Source: JAWLGW01 sp964569055 | GTDB taxonomy: Bacteria; Planctomycetota; J058 | Direction of reading: 5' to 3' | Assembly: GCA_964569055.1 (NCBI GenBank) | Contig: CAZMSZ010000400.1 | Location: 1-6,813, forward strand | Length of the DNA: 6,813 nt | Position numbers and translations under genes: made by a program | The notes under the pieces: generated by a model | Database searches by the model: none | Told to the model about the DNA's origin: nothing | The model's input: the letters and a program-made list of their open reading frames with translations, nothing else | Part shown: positions 1 through 5,908 of the stretch, piece after piece | Layout of the letters: each line of letters begins with the position of its first letter | Position numbering within the stretch: the stretch's first letter is position 1

Positions 1-399
1 GCGCCCTGGGACGCGCGCCACCCGCTGGAGAAGGCGCGCCAGGCCGGCTGCTCGCGGCTCATGATCACCGAGCGCGGCGCCTGCTTCGGCTACAACAACC
101 TCGTCTCCGACCTGCGCGCCCTGCCGATCATGCGCGAGTTCGGCGCGCTGGTGGTGTTCGACGCCACCCACTCGCTCCAGCTCCCCGGCGGCAAGGGCGC
201 GGCCACCGGCGGGCAGCGGGAGTACATTCCGCACCTGGCGCGGGCCGCGGTGGCGGCGGGCGTGGACGGCGTGTTCGCCGAGGTCCACGAGGACCCCGCC
301 TCCTCGCCCTCGGACGCCGAGAACATGCTCCAGCTCGACGAGCTGCCGCCGCTGCTCGAGAAGCTCGTGCGGATCCACGAGCTGGTGTGGAGCCGCTGA
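1..399 (+). CDS. kdsA: 3-deoxy-8-phosphooctulonate (KDO-8-P) synthase, C-terminal 132 residues (5' end outside window)
   Basis: KdsA condenses phosphoenolpyruvate with arabinose-5-phosphate to give KDO-8-phosphate in the cytoplasm, the first committed step toward the KDO of the lipopolysaccharide inner core. The reading frame is open from base 1, so the gene begins upstream; about half of a typical 270-280 residue enzyme is visible. Family signatures are clear: APWD at the left edge, TERGACFGYNNLV (residues 23-35 of the visible part), DATHS (54-58), LPGG (61-64), GGQREYIPHLARAAVAAGVDG (two pieces around 70-90), and AEVHEDP followed by SD. By comparison with the metal-dependent Aquifex enzyme, His57, Glu94 and Asp105 occupy the metal-ligand positions. 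The Cys/Asn residue that separates metal-dependent from metal-independent enzymes is outside the window, so the class cannot be decided. The stop is TGA, 13 bases before the next gene on the same strand. Confidence 0.97.
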   Translation, partial: APWDARHPLEKARQAGCSRLMITERGACFGYNNLVSDLRALPIMREFGALVVFDATHSLQLPGGKGAATGGQREYIPHLARAAVAAGVDGVFAEVHEDPASSPSDAENMLQLDELPPLLEKLVRIHELVWSR

Positions 400-412
400 A
401 GCCAAGCCTCGC

Positions 413-1411
413 GTGAGCGCCCCCTGGCTCGAGCGCGCGGGCGGCCCGGATCCCGCCGACGTCGCGCGCCGCGCGGCGTTCTGGCGCGCCCGCGAGGCGG
501 GCTTGACGGGGACCCCGCTGGCGGCGCTGCTCGAGGGGAGCTCGGACGCCCGCCCCGCCGAGGTGCACGGCTGGGTCGAGCGCCACCTCCCGCTCGAGGC
601 GGTGGCCCGCGACGCGCACGCGCTGATCCGCGCCTGGTTCGGCCCGGCGCTCGACGCGCAGGGCGTCGAGCTCGAGGCCGGCACCCTCGGCCGCGCGCGG
701 AGCTGGCTCGAGGCGCGCGACTGGCTGCCCCGGCTGGAAGGGCGCGCGCTGGCCTGGCCCTCGCAGCTCCTCGCCCCGCTCGGCGCGGCGGAGCGCGCCT
801 GCGCGCTGGCGTTCGCGCTGTTCGACCCGCGCCCGTTCGGGAGCGGGCTCGGGCGCTACCCCGCCCGCCTGGCCGCGCTCGCCGCCCAGCGGCTCGACGG
901 CGCGCCGCTGCGCGTGTGGGACGCCGGCTGCGCCACCGGCGAAGGGACCTGGGAGCTGGCCGCCGCGCTCGCGCGCGCCCACTCGGAGCGCCCGGTGGGG
1001 GCGCTCGGGACCACCCCCTGGCCGCTCGAGCTGCTCATGGCCAGGCGCGGCGAGCGGCCCCACGACCCGGCGCGCTCGGCGGCGCTCGCCCGCTTCGTGG
1101 CCGAGCTCAGCCAGGCGGCGCCGGGCCGCGTGACGGTCCGCTTCGAGCGGGGCGACCTCGCGCGCGACCCGGCCCCCGGCGCGTTCGAGCTCGTCGCCTG
1201 CCACGGGGTCGTGGGCGGCGCGCTCGAGGGCGAGGACGCGGCCCGGGCGCTCGAGACGCTCGCCACGGCGGTCGCGCCCGGCGGCCTGCTCTCGCTCACC
1301 GATCGCTTCCGCGCCGACCGCGCCGCGGCCGCAGCCGCGCAGGTCCGCGCGCTCGCGCAGCGGCGCGGGTTGGTGGCGATCGAACCAGGGCTGTACCGCG
1401 CGCCCGCGTGA
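413..1411 (+). CDS. divergent CheR-like SAM-dependent methyltransferase
   Basis: A 332-residue protein with a GTG start 13 bases after the kdsA stop; no convincing Shine-Dalgarno precedes it, so coupling to kdsA translation is plausible. Residues 166-295 look like a class I methyltransferase fold. Motif I reads VWDAGCATGEG (168-178), very close to the WSAGCATGEE motif of CheR. FELVACHGVVGG (258-269) stands where CheR has FDLIxCRNVLIYF, and VAPGGLLSLTD (287-297) is the usual post-catalytic strand. The sequence before motif I (FDPRPFG, then a helix) also recalls the CheR catalytic domain. Odd points: the Arg-Asn pair of CheR is replaced by His-Gly, and the acidic residue expected at the end of strand 2 is not evident. 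Residues 1-150 form an Ala/Leu-rich, probably helical region that I do not recognise. No chemoreceptor, CheA or CheB is nearby, so the substrate is unknown; a role in chemoreceptor methylation is not supported by the visible context. Confidence 0.72.
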   Translation: MSAPWLERAGGPDPADVARRAAFWRAREAGLTGTPLAALLEGSSDARPAEVHGWVERHLPLEAVARDAHALIRAWFGPALDAQGVELEAGTLGRARSWLEARDWLPRLEGRALAWPSQLLAPLGAAERACALAFALFDPRPFGSGLGRYPARLAALAAQRLDGAPLRVWDAGCATGEGTWELAAALARAHSERPVGALGTTPWPLELLMARRGERPHDPARSAALARFVAELSQAAPGRVTVRFERGDLARDPAPGAFELVACHGVVGGALEGEDAARALETLATAVAPGGLLSLTDRFRADRAAAAAAQVRALAQRRGLVAIEPGLYRAPA

Positions 1412-1439
1412 GCGTCCGCGAGCCGGCGCCGGCCAACGC

Positions 1440-1466
1440 CCCGCGTCCCGGGGGGGCGGACGCGGG
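1440..1466. terminator. perfect 9-bp hairpin, possible terminator of the kdsA-methyltransferase unit
   Basis: CCCGCGTCC (1440-1448) pairs perfectly with GGACGCGGG (1458-1466) around a 9-base loop CGGGGGGGC. It begins 28 bases after the methyltransferase stop codon, the usual place for a terminator. There is no T-run afterwards, so it could act as a structure-only terminator, an RNA stabiliser or a pause site. Confidence 0.45.
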
Positions 1467-1569
1467 ATGGGGTGACTTTCCGGACGACCGTTCCTGCGGT
1501 GTGAATGCCCCCCCGGGGCGGAGCGGCCGCCGCGCCTGCAACCGCGACGCCTCCGGTCCAACTCGCTGC

Positions 1570-1610
1570 GTGACGGAGCCCGGGCTTCACCCACTGCCGC
1601 TCCGGGTCAC
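1570..1610. repeat. bulged 10-bp inverted repeat
   Basis: GTGAC-GGAGC (1570-1579) pairs with GCTCC-gg-GTCAC (1599-1610), giving 5+5 base pairs with a two-base bulge (1604-1605) and a 19-base loop. The loop side contains a competing palindrome, AGCCCGGGCT (1577-1586). The role is unknown; it may be part of a structured transcript or a transcription end. Confidence 0.4.
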
Positions 1611-1689
1611 CCGCGTCGACGGAGGAGGGCAACAGGCTCGCTATGAAATCAGCAGGCTCTCGCTTTGCAGGCCGACTTGGCTCGTGACA

Positions 1690-1752
1690 GGGAGCACGAA
1701 GCGCCGAGGGCGGCTATCTGCGTCCTCGGCGCGCGCTCTGCGCTTCGTTCCC
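1690..1752. ncRNA. 63-base three-way-junction RNA element (structured 3' end, terminator or small RNA)
   Basis: Nested complementarity gives a compact branched fold. The outer stem is GGGA (1690-1693) with TCCC (1749-1752), a two-base bulge GC, then ACGAA (1696-1700) with TTCGT (1744-1748). The inner long arm is 1701-1712 with 1721-1732 (12 pairs, one of them G-U on the plus strand), closing an 8-base loop. The inner short arm is GCGC-TCT-GCGC (1733-1743). No base at the junction is unpaired. It lies about 50 bases past the stop of the minus-strand operon and may serve as its leftward terminator, but no T-tract follows on either strand. The G-U pair becomes an A-C mismatch in a minus-strand transcript, which slightly favours a plus-strand RNA. 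I see no match to tRNA or any known RNA family. Confidence 0.45.
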
Positions 1753-1803
1753 AACTGAACCTCGCACGCGACAGCCGCTCGGAGTCGGAGTCGGCTCCCC
1801 GCC

Positions 1804-2322
1804 CTACTCGCCCCAATCCTCCGGATCGAGCAGCGGACCGCGGGTGGAGCGGGTCTCGAGCCCGACCGTCAGCACGTCGCGGCCGCGGTCGTCGGGGCGC
1901 CGCCAGAGCGAGGCGGTGCCTGGGGTCCAGGCGATCAGGTACAGCCGGCGCGAGCGCCCCTGCTCCTCGTGGGCTCGGTAGCGCGCCAGGAACCGGGTGG
2001 TGTTGAGGCGGTAGCGTCCGTCGGCCCGGCGCGGGAAGGCGCGCGCCAGCCGGTCGGGCGCGAAGCGCGCGAGCGCGGGCGCGATCATGGCGGCCAGCTC
2101 GTCGGTGGTCAGCTCGCGGTCCCTCCAGAACAGCGGCCGCCGCGCGAGGAGCCGGTCGAGGGTGGCCTCCCAGCGGATCCGGAACAGCGCGCACGCCTCG
2201 AGCAGGCGCTCGGCCCGCACCAGCGCGCGGGAGTAGCGCGCCGCGAGCGCCTCGTCCTGCGGGGAGGCGCGCCAGGCGCGCTCGAGGCGGCGCAGCTCGG
2301 CGTCGCCGGCCGCGCCCCTCAC
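1804..2322 (-). CDS. unrecognised 172-residue protein, last gene of the Hsp70 operon
   Basis: The GTG start at 2322 overlaps the TGA of the preceding gene in a GTGA quadruplet, which fixes the start and implies translational coupling. The stop is TAG at 1804-1806. I do not recognise a family. Residues 8-45 (from AELRRLERAW to EACALF) look like one or two tetratricopeptide-type helices, with regular Leu/Ala spacing and an SPQDEALAARYS turn. A middle section (about 60-95) is rich in aromatic and charged residues. The C-terminal third (about 95-172) alternates basic and hydrophobic residues (RYRLNTTRFLARYR, RRLYLIAW) and ends in an acidic tail, PEDWGE. There is no signal peptide or membrane segment, so it is probably cytoplasmic. 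Gene order suggests a dedicated partner of the Hsp70/J-like pair, perhaps a TPR-like adaptor; this is inference. Confidence 0.85.
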   Translation of the reverse strand: MRGAAGDAELRRLERAWRASPQDEALAARYSRALVRAERLLEACALFRIRWEATLDRLLARRPLFWRDRELTTDELAAMIAPALARFAPDRLARAFPRRADGRYRLNTTRFLARYRAHEEQGRSRRLYLIAWTPGTASLWRRPDDRGRDVLTVGLETRSTRGPLLDPEDWGE

Positions 2323-2921
2323 GCCGCGCCGCCGCAGTGACTCAGCAGGTACGCGGGGAGGCTCCCGACCCACACGCGGTCCGGCCGGGCGAGGCTCGCC
2401 ACGGCCGCGCGGACCGCGGCGAGCTCGGGCGCGCGGACCACGATCGTGTCGACCGCGACGGCGCCCGGGAGGTCGAGCTCGAGGCGGGCGTGCTCGAGCT
2501 CGACGTCCGGGCCCGGCGCGCGGCGCACCTGCGCGCGCGAGGTCACCGAGCGGAGCTGCGGCAGGCCGGTGTCGTGCAACAAGCGCTCCACCTCGTCGGG
2601 CGCGCGCACCGGTCGCACGGGGATCCGCAGCGGCCTCGCGATCCGCTCGGCGATCTCGCGCGCCAAGGCGCGCGCCTCCCAGGGCGGGACCTCGAACGCG
2701 TGGGCGACCCGCGACCACCGCTCGCAGCCGTCCGGCTCCGGCGCGCCCTCTCGGACCGTGAGCTCGAGCTGCTCGCCGGCCACGACCGCGAGCGTCGGGG
2801 CGAGCAGGGTCACGAAGTGCGTCGTCTCGCGCCGCTCCACCGGTGCGCTCGCGAGCGCCTCCGGCACGTCCAACGCTGGTGCGAAGGCGCGCCACTCCCA
2901 GCCGACGTGCGGCGCGCTCAC
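2319..2921 (-). CDS. divergent CYTH-like (triphosphate-tunnel fold) protein, 200 residues
   Basis: The GTG start at 2921 overlaps the upstream TGA as GTGA, and the gene's own TGA overlaps the next start in the same way. The protein opens with VGWEWRAF (residues 6-13), has an early strand pattern ending in EQLELTVREG (50-59) followed by CERWSRVAHAFEVP (66-79), and then a helix (80-93). The second half has RSVTSRAQVRR (124-134), VELEHARLELDL (140-151), TIVVRAPELAAVRAAVASL (159-177) and a final SLPAYL. This order resembles the CYTH-like proteins that begin WEWRxF and carry a KIRDG...LEQW...FP block, a K.R.......E block and a closing helix. CYTH enzymes bind triphosphates or polyphosphate with metal. 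The expected ExExK start is not intact (E9-W-R) and several basic tunnel positions are uncertain, so catalysis cannot be assumed. Neighbours point to a chaperone-linked role. The family call is tentative; that the gene is real is nearly certain. Confidence 0.6.
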   Translation of the reverse strand: MSAPHVGWEWRAFAPALDVPEALASAPVERRETTHFVTLLAPTLAVVAGEQLELTVREGAPEPDGCERWSRVAHAFEVPPWEARALAREIAERIARPLRIPVRPVRAPDEVERLLHDTGLPQLRSVTSRAQVRRAPGPDVELEHARLELDLPGAVAVDTIVVRAPELAAVRAAVASLARPDRVWVGSLPAYLLSHCGGAA

Positions 2922-3979
2922 GTGCGGCCTGAGGCGGGGGGGCGCGCGCAGGCGCCGTGGACGACGCGCTGGGCGCCGGTGATCACCAGCGCGCCGCCGC
3001 GCATGTCCTCGCGCGTGATCCGCTGGTAGCACAGGCCGCACAGCAGGCCGGCCACGAGCTGGTTGGTGCAGGCGGGGCAGTGCAGGCGGCCGTCGGGGAG
3101 CCGCTCGGCGCGGCCGAGGTCGAGGTGTTGCTGCGTGACCTGCTCCAGGCAGCCGGCGCACACGCCGACCCGGGCGTCGGCCGAGGCGCGCCCCCAGCCG
3201 GTCTGCTGGGCCGAGCGCGCGACCCGGCCCCAGTCGGGGGCGGGCGTCACCGGCTCCGCGCGCGGGAGCTCGACCTCGCTCGGCCCGGGCGCGACCAGCT
3301 CGGCGGTGACGACCTCCTCGTCCTCGTGCTCGACCGGCTCGGGCCGCGGCGCGGGCTCGGCCGGGGCCCGGGGGCGCCGCGCGGGGCGCGAGCGCGTGGG
3401 CGGCGGAGGGCGGCGGCTGGGGCGCGCCGTCGCGCCCGTGCCCGGCCGGAGCCGGCGCTCGACCACCCGCTGGATCTCGAGCGAGGAGGCGGCGCGCGCC
3501 GGGCGCTCCTCGGCCACGGGCGCGGCGGCGGCCTCCTCGCGGCGCGCGCCGCGGGCCGGCAGCTCCTCGCTCAGGATCGCGTCGGTCTCGCCCGGCAGCA
3601 GCCCCACGTCGGCGGCCACCGCGCGGATCCGCTCCTCCTCGACCTGCGTGAGCAGCCCGTCGGCGAGGACCACGTCCAGGATCCGCCCGAGCTGCTCGCG
3701 CCGCTCCTCGAGCAGCTCGGCGTCGTACTCGGCCCGGCGCGCGGGGTCGGTGAGGGCGGTCCGGGCGCGCCGCAGCTCCCCCTTGAGGAACTCGATGAAC
3801 GCCTTGTGCTTGGGGCTGCGCACGGCCTGCAGCCGGCGCATGCGGTCCTTGTACGCCTCGTCCACCGCGTGGGGGTCGAACCGCGCGCGGTCGAGGCCGA
3901 GGAGCTGGTAGAGGTCGGGGTCGCGGACGTCGTTGGGGACGTCGAGCAGCTCGTTGTAGCGGGTGCGCCGCGCGGCCAC
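2918..3979 (-). CDS. J-like domain protein without HPD motif, with TerB-like segment and duplicated C-terminal zinc finger
   Basis: A 353-residue protein whose GTG start directly abuts the Hsp70 stop (TGA-GTG). Residues 22-90 resemble a J domain (DLYQLLGL, an AYKDRM helix, a long third helix, then ARTALTDPARRAEYDAEL), but the His-Pro-Asp loop that triggers Hsp70 ATPase is absent. Residues 93-140 (LGRILDVVLADGLLTQVEEERI...) match the pattern of TerB-like or EF-hand-like helical segments. Residues 141-270 are a Pro/Arg/Glu-rich linker, probably disordered. The C-terminus holds two zinc-finger units of the same spacing: CAGC-x23-CPAC (274-304) and CGLC-x23-HGAC (314-344). They align with each other (shared T, G, A and R positions), so a tandem duplication is likely. 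Placement after an Hsp70 suggests a specialised co-chaperone or substrate adaptor. Bacterial J-like proteins lacking HPD exist, so the pairing is plausible, but stimulation of the ATPase is doubtful. Confidence 0.83.
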   Translation of the reverse strand: MAARRTRYNELLDVPNDVRDPDLYQLLGLDRARFDPHAVDEAYKDRMRRLQAVRSPKHKAFIEFLKGELRRARTALTDPARRAEYDAELLEERREQLGRILDVVLADGLLTQVEEERIRAVAADVGLLPGETDAILSEELPARGARREEAAAAPVAEERPARAASSLEIQRVVERRLRPGTGATARPSRRPPPPTRSRPARRPRAPAEPAPRPEPVEHEDEEVVTAELVAPGPSEVELPRAEPVTPAPDWGRVARSAQQTGWGRASADARVGVCAGCLEQVTQQHLDLGRAERLPDGRLHCPACTNQLVAGLLCGLCYQRITREDMRGGALVITGAQRVVHGACARPPASGRT

Positions 3980-5752
3980 TCAGCGCCTCCCCGCCACGAG
4001 CGCGCGCGCCGCCGCGAAGGCGGGCGGGTCGAGCGCGCCCCCGCGTCGGAGCTCGACCCGCGCCGCGCGGCGGCTCGCCAGGTCGGTCGCCTCGACCCGC
4101 ACCCGCCCGTCGGCGAGGAGCCGGTAGCGCACCTCGATCTCCTGGCCGCGCGGGCGCGGCGGCAGCCCGTCGATCACGCACTCGCCCAGGCGGCGGCAGG
4201 CGGCGGGGTCGGGGTCCTCGCCCTCGAGCACCACCACCTTCACCGCCGTCTGCCCGTCGCGGACGGTCACGAACCGGCCGCGCTGCTCGCTCGGGAGCGC
4301 GCTCCCCGCGGGGATCAGCGTGCGCGCGCGGGGCCCCGCCTCGGTCTGCACCAGCACCGCCAGGGCCCGCGCGGCCACGTCCACGATCGCCGGGCGCGGC
4401 GCCGCGCCCGGCGCCGGGGCGAGGTCGATCAGCTCGATGAAGTCGAGCGAGAGCTCGGCCGCCGGCGCGCTCGCCGCCGCGCCGACTCGTTCGCCCACGG
4501 CCCCCGGCAGCGCCGGGGCGAACAGCGGCCCGCCCGCCGCGACCTGCCCCGGCAGCCCGAGCAGCTCGGGCACCGCGTCGAGGCTCGCGCCGGGGAGGAG
4601 CGGCAGCTCGTCGTCGTCGTCGCGCGCGGCGCGCGCCCGGGGCGGGGCGAGCACGCTGACCTCGAACCCCTGCTCGGCCCGGACCAGCGCCGCGTAGTAG
4701 GCCGCGCCCTGCGCCACGGCCAGCTCGGGGTCGACCGTGCGCTCGGGGTCGCGCCCCGACAGCTCGCGCAGCAGCGCGCCGACCTGCGGCATGTGCGAGC
4801 TCCCGCCCGCGGGGATCACCACGTCGATCGCGTCCCAGCTCAGGCCGGCGCGGCTCAGCACCTCGTCGACGTAGGTGCGGGTCTGCAGGAGGAGCGGGCG
4901 GGTGAGCCGCTCGAACTGCTCGCGCGTCAGGTCGAGCTGCAGCGTCTTGCCGTCGGCGCGGCAGAACACCCGCGCGTGCAGCCGCCGCGACAGCGCGATC
5001 TTGAGCGCCTCGCAGCGCGACTGCAGGTCGGCCAGCGCGCCGAGGTCGTCGCGCGGGTCGCTCCCGTGGGCCGCCACGAACTCGTCGGCCACGAAGTTGA
5101 CCAGCTCGTCGTCCCAGTCCTTGCCGCCCAGGCGGTGCTCGCCCGCCGTCGCCAGCACGTGCACGCGCCGCCCGAGCAGCTCGAGCGCCGTGACGTCGAA
5201 CGTCCCGCCGCCGAGGTCGTAGACCAGCGCCCGCACGGGCTCGCGCCGGGCCGCGTGGTGGAGCCCGTAGGCGAGCGCGGCCGCCGTCGGCTCGTTGATC
5301 AGGGCCAACAGCTCGAGGTCGGCCAGGGCCGCGGCCTCGGCCGTGGCCTCGCGCTCGGCGTCGCCGAAGTAGGCGGGGCAGGTCACGACCGCCGCGGCGG
5401 GCCGCTCCCCGAGCGCGTCCTCGCCCCGATCGAGCAGCGCCCGCAGCACCAGCGCCGAGATCGTCTGCGGCCGCAGCGCCTTGCCGTCGACCTCGAACCG
5501 CCAGTCGGGGTCCCCCATGTCGCGCTTGACGAACCGCGCCACCCGCTCGGGCTCGAGCGCGGCGCGCTCCAGCGCCGGGTGCCCCACCAGCGGCGCTCCA
5601 CCCCGAGGCGGGAAGTAGACCGCCGACGGCAGCGAGCGCGCCCCGTCCTCGACGGGGAGCACCTCCGCCCGCCCGTAGGCGTTGAGGAAGGCGAGGGACG
5701 AGGTGGTGGTCCCGAGGTCGATCCCGACCAGCGGACCTGCGGAGTCTGCCAT
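3980..5752 (-). CDS. atypical Hsp70-family chaperone (no helical lid, expanded interdomain linker)
   Basis: An ATP-driven chaperone of the DnaK superfamily, predicted to be cytoplasmic. All three Hsp70 signatures are visible (numbered from the ATG at 5752): GIDLGTTTSS (10-19), VYDLGGGTFDV (177-187) and VIPAGGSSHMP (312-322). Also present are NEPTAAALAYG (154-164) and FVKRDMG with the catalytic-type Lys76. Residues 1-360 form the nucleotide-binding domain. A Pro/Ala/Asp-rich stretch of about 90 residues (365-454) precedes a degenerate linker, AIVDVAARALAV (455-466). The beta substrate-binding domain follows (LIPAGSALPSE, VVLEGEDPDP, LGECVIDGLPPRPRG, IEVRYRL). The chain stops about 30 residues later, so the helical lid is missing; 590 residues compared with about 640 for DnaK. 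The threonine autophosphorylated in E. coli DnaK (GDTHLGG) is His206 here (GEHRLGG). I chose the ATG at 5752; a TTG three codons upstream (5761) is less likely. It is the first gene of a four-gene operon and is not housekeeping dnaK. Confidence 0.93.
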   Translation of the reverse strand: MADSAGPLVGIDLGTTTSSLAFLNAYGRAEVLPVEDGARSLPSAVYFPPRGGAPLVGHPALERAALEPERVARFVKRDMGDPDWRFEVDGKALRPQTISALVLRALLDRGEDALGERPAAAVVTCPAYFGDAEREATAEAAALADLELLALINEPTAAALAYGLHHAARREPVRALVYDLGGGTFDVTALELLGRRVHVLATAGEHRLGGKDWDDELVNFVADEFVAAHGSDPRDDLGALADLQSRCEALKIALSRRLHARVFCRADGKTLQLDLTREQFERLTRPLLLQTRTYVDEVLSRAGLSWDAIDVVIPAGGSSHMPQVGALLRELSGRDPERTVDPELAVAQGAAYYAALVRAEQGFEVSVLAPPRARAARDDDDELPLLPGASLDAVPELLGLPGQVAAGGPLFAPALPGAVGERVGAAASAPAAELSLDFIELIDLAPAPGAAPRPAIVDVAARALAVLVQTEAGPRARTLIPAGSALPSEQRGRFVTVRDGQTAVKVVVLEGEDPDPAACRRLGECVIDGLPPRPRGQEIEVRYRLLADGRVRVEATDLASRRAARVELRRGGALDPPAFAAARALVAGRR

Positions 5753-5796
5753 CGCGGCCAACCTATCGCGCGGTGAGAGGCGTGGCGAGCCCGCCG

Positions 5797-5812
5797 CGGC
5801 CCGCGCGGGCCG
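5797..5812. promoter_or_regulatory. 16-base perfect palindrome upstream of the Hsp70 operon
   Basis: CGGCCCGCGCGGGCCG equals its own reverse complement. Its near edge is 44 bases upstream of the Hsp70 ATG and it lies in the divergent intergenic region, a sensible place for an operator or for a hairpin in the operon leader. Composition this rich in G and C makes such palindromes less surprising, so the function is only a possibility. Confidence 0.3.
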
Positions 5813-5849
5813 ATTCGTGGAGCGCCGCGACTCGCTGCGGGATCATTCG

Positions 5850-5878
5850 TTGAACCGCGGCGTGGATCCCACTAGGCT
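5850..5878 (+). promoter_or_regulatory. candidate promoter facing the secreted-protein gene
   Basis: TTGAAC (5850-5855) and TAGGCT (5873-5878) are separated by exactly 17 bases, like a weak sigma-70 promoter (4/6 and 3/6 matches). Transcription would begin near 5885, leaving a leader of about 24 bases before the ATG at 5909. The same place also reads GTTGAA-13 bases-CCCACT, a partial fit to the sigma-32 heat-shock consensus (CTTGAA, CCCCAT). The two readings cannot be separated by eye. No comparable promoter was seen for the Hsp70 operon on the other strand. Confidence 0.35.
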
Positions 5879-5908
5879 CGGGGAGCACGGGGTGCGAGGG
5901 GGTGGACC

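Larger units (their letters stand above)
1412..1803. other. 392-base gene-free region between convergent transcription units, rich in inverted repeats
   Basis: No reading frame here resembles a protein. The region lies between the 3' ends of the methyltransferase gene (plus) and the Hsp70 operon (minus), where two terminators would be expected. It holds three distinct stem-loops at 1440-1466, 1570-1610 and 1690-1752, described separately. It also has a G-run/C-run complementarity (1449-1457 with 1507-1515) and a short tandem repeat, CGGAGT twice, near 1776-1788. None of the stems is followed by a clear T-tract on either strand, so classical intrinsic terminators are not proven. A non-coding RNA is possible. 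Confidence 0.7.

Noticed and set aside
128..1594. A 488-codon open frame on the minus strand opposite kdsA and the methyltransferase
   Set aside because: It is a shadow of two recognisable plus-strand genes; its translation is low-complexity Arg/Ala/Gly/Pro sequence.
1643..1687. A 14-codon plus-strand frame (MKSAGSRFAGRLGS) after GGAGGAGGG
   Set aside because: The purine-rich stretch is about 14 bases from the ATG, too far for a normal ribosome site, and there is no supporting similarity or downstream gene on that strand. A leader peptide cannot be excluded.
2922..4181. Upstream extension of the CYTH-like frame to 620 codons
   Set aside because: The extension overlaps the J-like and Hsp70 genes in another frame and is Arg/Pro/Ala-rich. 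The GTGA overlap at 2918-2921 gives a natural start.
2957..5776. A 939-codon open frame on the plus strand opposite the Hsp70 and J-like genes
   Set aside because: It is the complement of genes with clear motifs, its product is Arg/Ala/Gly/Leu-rich without domains, and long antisense frames are expected in DNA this G+C-rich.
5813..5852. Direct repeat ATTCGT (near 5814 and 5846), 32 bases apart, as an operator
   Set aside because: Only six identical bases; too short to separate from chance.
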